From assembly GCA_025964455.1 (NCBI GenBank), contig JAOPYU010000329.1, forward strand, positions 1-7,026: a DNA stretch of 7,026 bases, in the 5' to 3' direction. Below, in pieces: positions 6,068 to 7,026 of the stretch. The stretch is from Thermoleophilia bacterium (GTDB lineage: Bacteria; Actinomycetota; Thermoleophilia; Gaiellales; SKUG01). The notes beneath the pieces were generated by a model, which was not told where the DNA came from, searched no databases, and saw only the letters and a program-made list of their open reading frames with translations. Position 1 is the stretch's first letter. Every line of letters starts with the position of its first letter. A program made the position numbers and the translations under genes.

Positions 6068-6090
6068 TCACCGTGGTCATGTCCCGCAGG

Positions 6091-7026
6091 TCACGCCTCG
6101 TCGTCGTCGCCCGCAGGATGGACGTCGACGTCGGTATCGACCTCGCCATCATCATCGGCCGCCGCGGCGTCGCTCGCCGCCTGCGCGGCCTGCTCGCCCG
6201 CCAGGTCGATCGAGCGCGGTGCGGTCGTCATGTCATCGCCGAGCTCGAGCGCCGGCTGCGCATCGGCTGCCGCATCGCCCGGGTCCGAATCGATGACGCG
6301 AGCCACGGCGACGAGCGTGTTGCCCTCGCGCAGCTTCATCACGGTGACGCCGGAGGCCGTGCGCCCGTAGCGCGAGACCTGGTCGACGCTCTGGCGCGTG
6401 ATCGTGCCTTCGCTCGTGATGAGCATGACGCCCTGGCCCGACCGCACGCTGAGCGCGGAGACCAAGTGGCCCTTGCCGTCGATGTTGCCGAACGCCCGCA
6501 CGCCCATCGTCGCGCGACCCTTGCGCGGGAAGTCCGAGACCGGGCTGCGCTTGCCGAAGCCCTTCTCGGTCAGCAGCAGCAGCTCGGAGTCGTCCTTGGC
6601 CACGTCGATCGAGATGACCTGGTCGCCGGCGCGCAGCTTCATGCCAGCCACGCCGGCGGCGGTGCGACCCATGGAGCGCACGCTCGACTCGTGGAAGCGG
6701 ACCGCCTGGCCGTTGGCCGAGATCAGCAGCAGGTCGTCGTCGCCACTCGTGAGCGTGACGCCGATCAGCTCGTCGTCGTCGGTCTTGAGGTTGAGCGCGA
6801 TGATGCCGTCCGCACGCAGCTTGGTGTTGTAGGCCGCGAACTCGGTCTTCTTCACGACGCCCTTGCGGGTGGCCATGATGATGAACTTCTGCTCGTCGTA
6901 ATTGCGCGTGCGGTAGACGGCCTTGACCTGCTCGTCCTCCGCCAGCGGCAGCACGTTGACGAGCGCGCGACCCTTGTTCTGGCGTGCGCCTTCGGGAATC
7001 TCGTAGACCTTGGTGCGGTAGATCTT
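6091..7026 (-). CDS. gyrA: DNA gyrase subunit A, C-terminal beta-pinwheel and acidic tail (partial; 5' end outside the window)
   Basis: The last 311 residues of GyrA, whose C-terminal domain wraps DNA so that gyrase can introduce negative supercoils using ATP. The frame is open to the window edge and begins KIYRTKVYEIPEGARQNKG, equivalent to the E. coli stretch just after blade 1 (VYSMKVYQLPEATRGARG), so the catalytic tyrosine domain and the canonical GyrA-box lie outside. Following blades are recognisable: VNVLPLAEDEQV, MATRKGVVKKTEF, ELIGVTLTSGDDDLLLIS...AVRFHESSVRSMGRTAAGV, GFGKRSPVSDFPRKGRATMGV (E. coli: GYGKRTAVAEYPTKSRATKGV) and RYGRTASGVTVMKL. The close match in this region favours GyrA over ParC. 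From about residue 245 of this fragment to the end there is a 67-residue tail rich in Ala and Asp/Glu (21 acidic residues, one Arg). The GTG at 6954 is an internal valine. The stop is TGA at 6093-6091. Confidence 0.95.
   Translation of the reverse strand, partial: KIYRTKVYEIPEGARQNKGRALVNVLPLAEDEQVKAVYRTRNYDEQKFIIMATRKGVVKKTEFAAYNTKLRADGIIALNLKTDDDELIGVTLTSGDDDLLLISANGQAVRFHESSVRSMGRTAAGVAGMKLRAGDQVISIDVAKDDSELLLLTEKGFGKRSPVSDFPRKGRATMGVRAFGNIDGKGHLVSALSVRSGQGVMLITSEGTITRQSVDQVSRYGRTASGVTVMKLREGNTLVAVARVIDSDPGDAAADAQPALELGDDMTTAPRSIDLAGEQAAQAASDAAAADDDGEVDTDVDVHPAGDDDEA

Noticed and set aside
6097..6170. GTC/ATC-type trinucleotide repeats near the gyrA end as a repeat locus
   Set aside because: They are codons for Asp and neighbouring residues of the acidic GyrA tail, irregular in sequence, and not an independent repeat array.
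5237..6370. 377-codon plus-strand frame over the membrane protein and gyrA 3' end
   Set aside because: It crosses two minus-strand genes and the intergenic hairpin and has compositionally biased His/Arg/Asp-rich sequence, so it is an antisense shadow.
1..7026. Signs of a defence system, CRISPR array, transposon or prophage
   Set aside because: No spaced direct repeats, transposase, integrase, nuclease or toxin-antitoxin motifs were seen on either strand. All long frames are explained by the genes listed or by antisense shadows.

Overview
This is a GC-rich bacterial chromosomal segment, densely packed with ordinary genes. Third-codon positions are dominated by G and C, gaps are short, and stop codons abut or overlap. 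The peptidoglycan-recognition amidase, with an actinobacterial-style N-terminal domain, and the overall codon use suggest Actinomycetota. A deep-branching class such as Thermoleophilia is possible, but that placement is a guess. I see no tRNA, rRNA, CRISPR array, insertion sequence, phage gene or integration site.

Layout from left to right. (1) Positions 3-458 (+) hold the 3' part of a biotin-protein ligase gene (birA). (2) A secreted PGRP-type N-acetylmuramoyl-L-alanine amidase lies convergent to it at 455-2218 (-); the two stop codons share one CTAG palindrome. (3) An 89-bp divergent spacer (2219-2307) separates the amidase from a rightward cluster. That cluster is an NfeD-type membrane serine protease (2308-3669), a slipin/stomatin overlapping it by 4 nt (3666-4418), and a short GalT-like/HIT-fold nucleotidyltransferase starting 7 nt later (4426-5292). 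(4) Convergent to this cluster, after a 4-bp gap, is a small polytopic membrane protein (5297-6004, -). (5) Upstream of that gene on the same strand is the C-terminal part of DNA gyrase subunit A (6091-7026, -, running off the window). A strong GC hairpin with a UUCG loop lies between gyrA and the membrane-protein gene.

Functional picture. The NfeD-slipin pair is a known membrane quality-control module: the protease is thought to cleave or regulate the SPFH-domain slipin, which organises membrane microdomains. The GalT-like enzyme appears to be co-transcribed with it; a functional link is not established. The amidase acts on peptidoglycan outside the membrane, birA charges biotin enzymes in the cytoplasm, and gyrA is housekeeping. 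I found no convincing undescribed system. The points most worth a second look are the apparently C-terminally minimal BirA, the GalT-like gene attached to NfeD-slipin, the UUCG hairpin behind gyrA, and the uncharacterised C-terminal half of the amidase.
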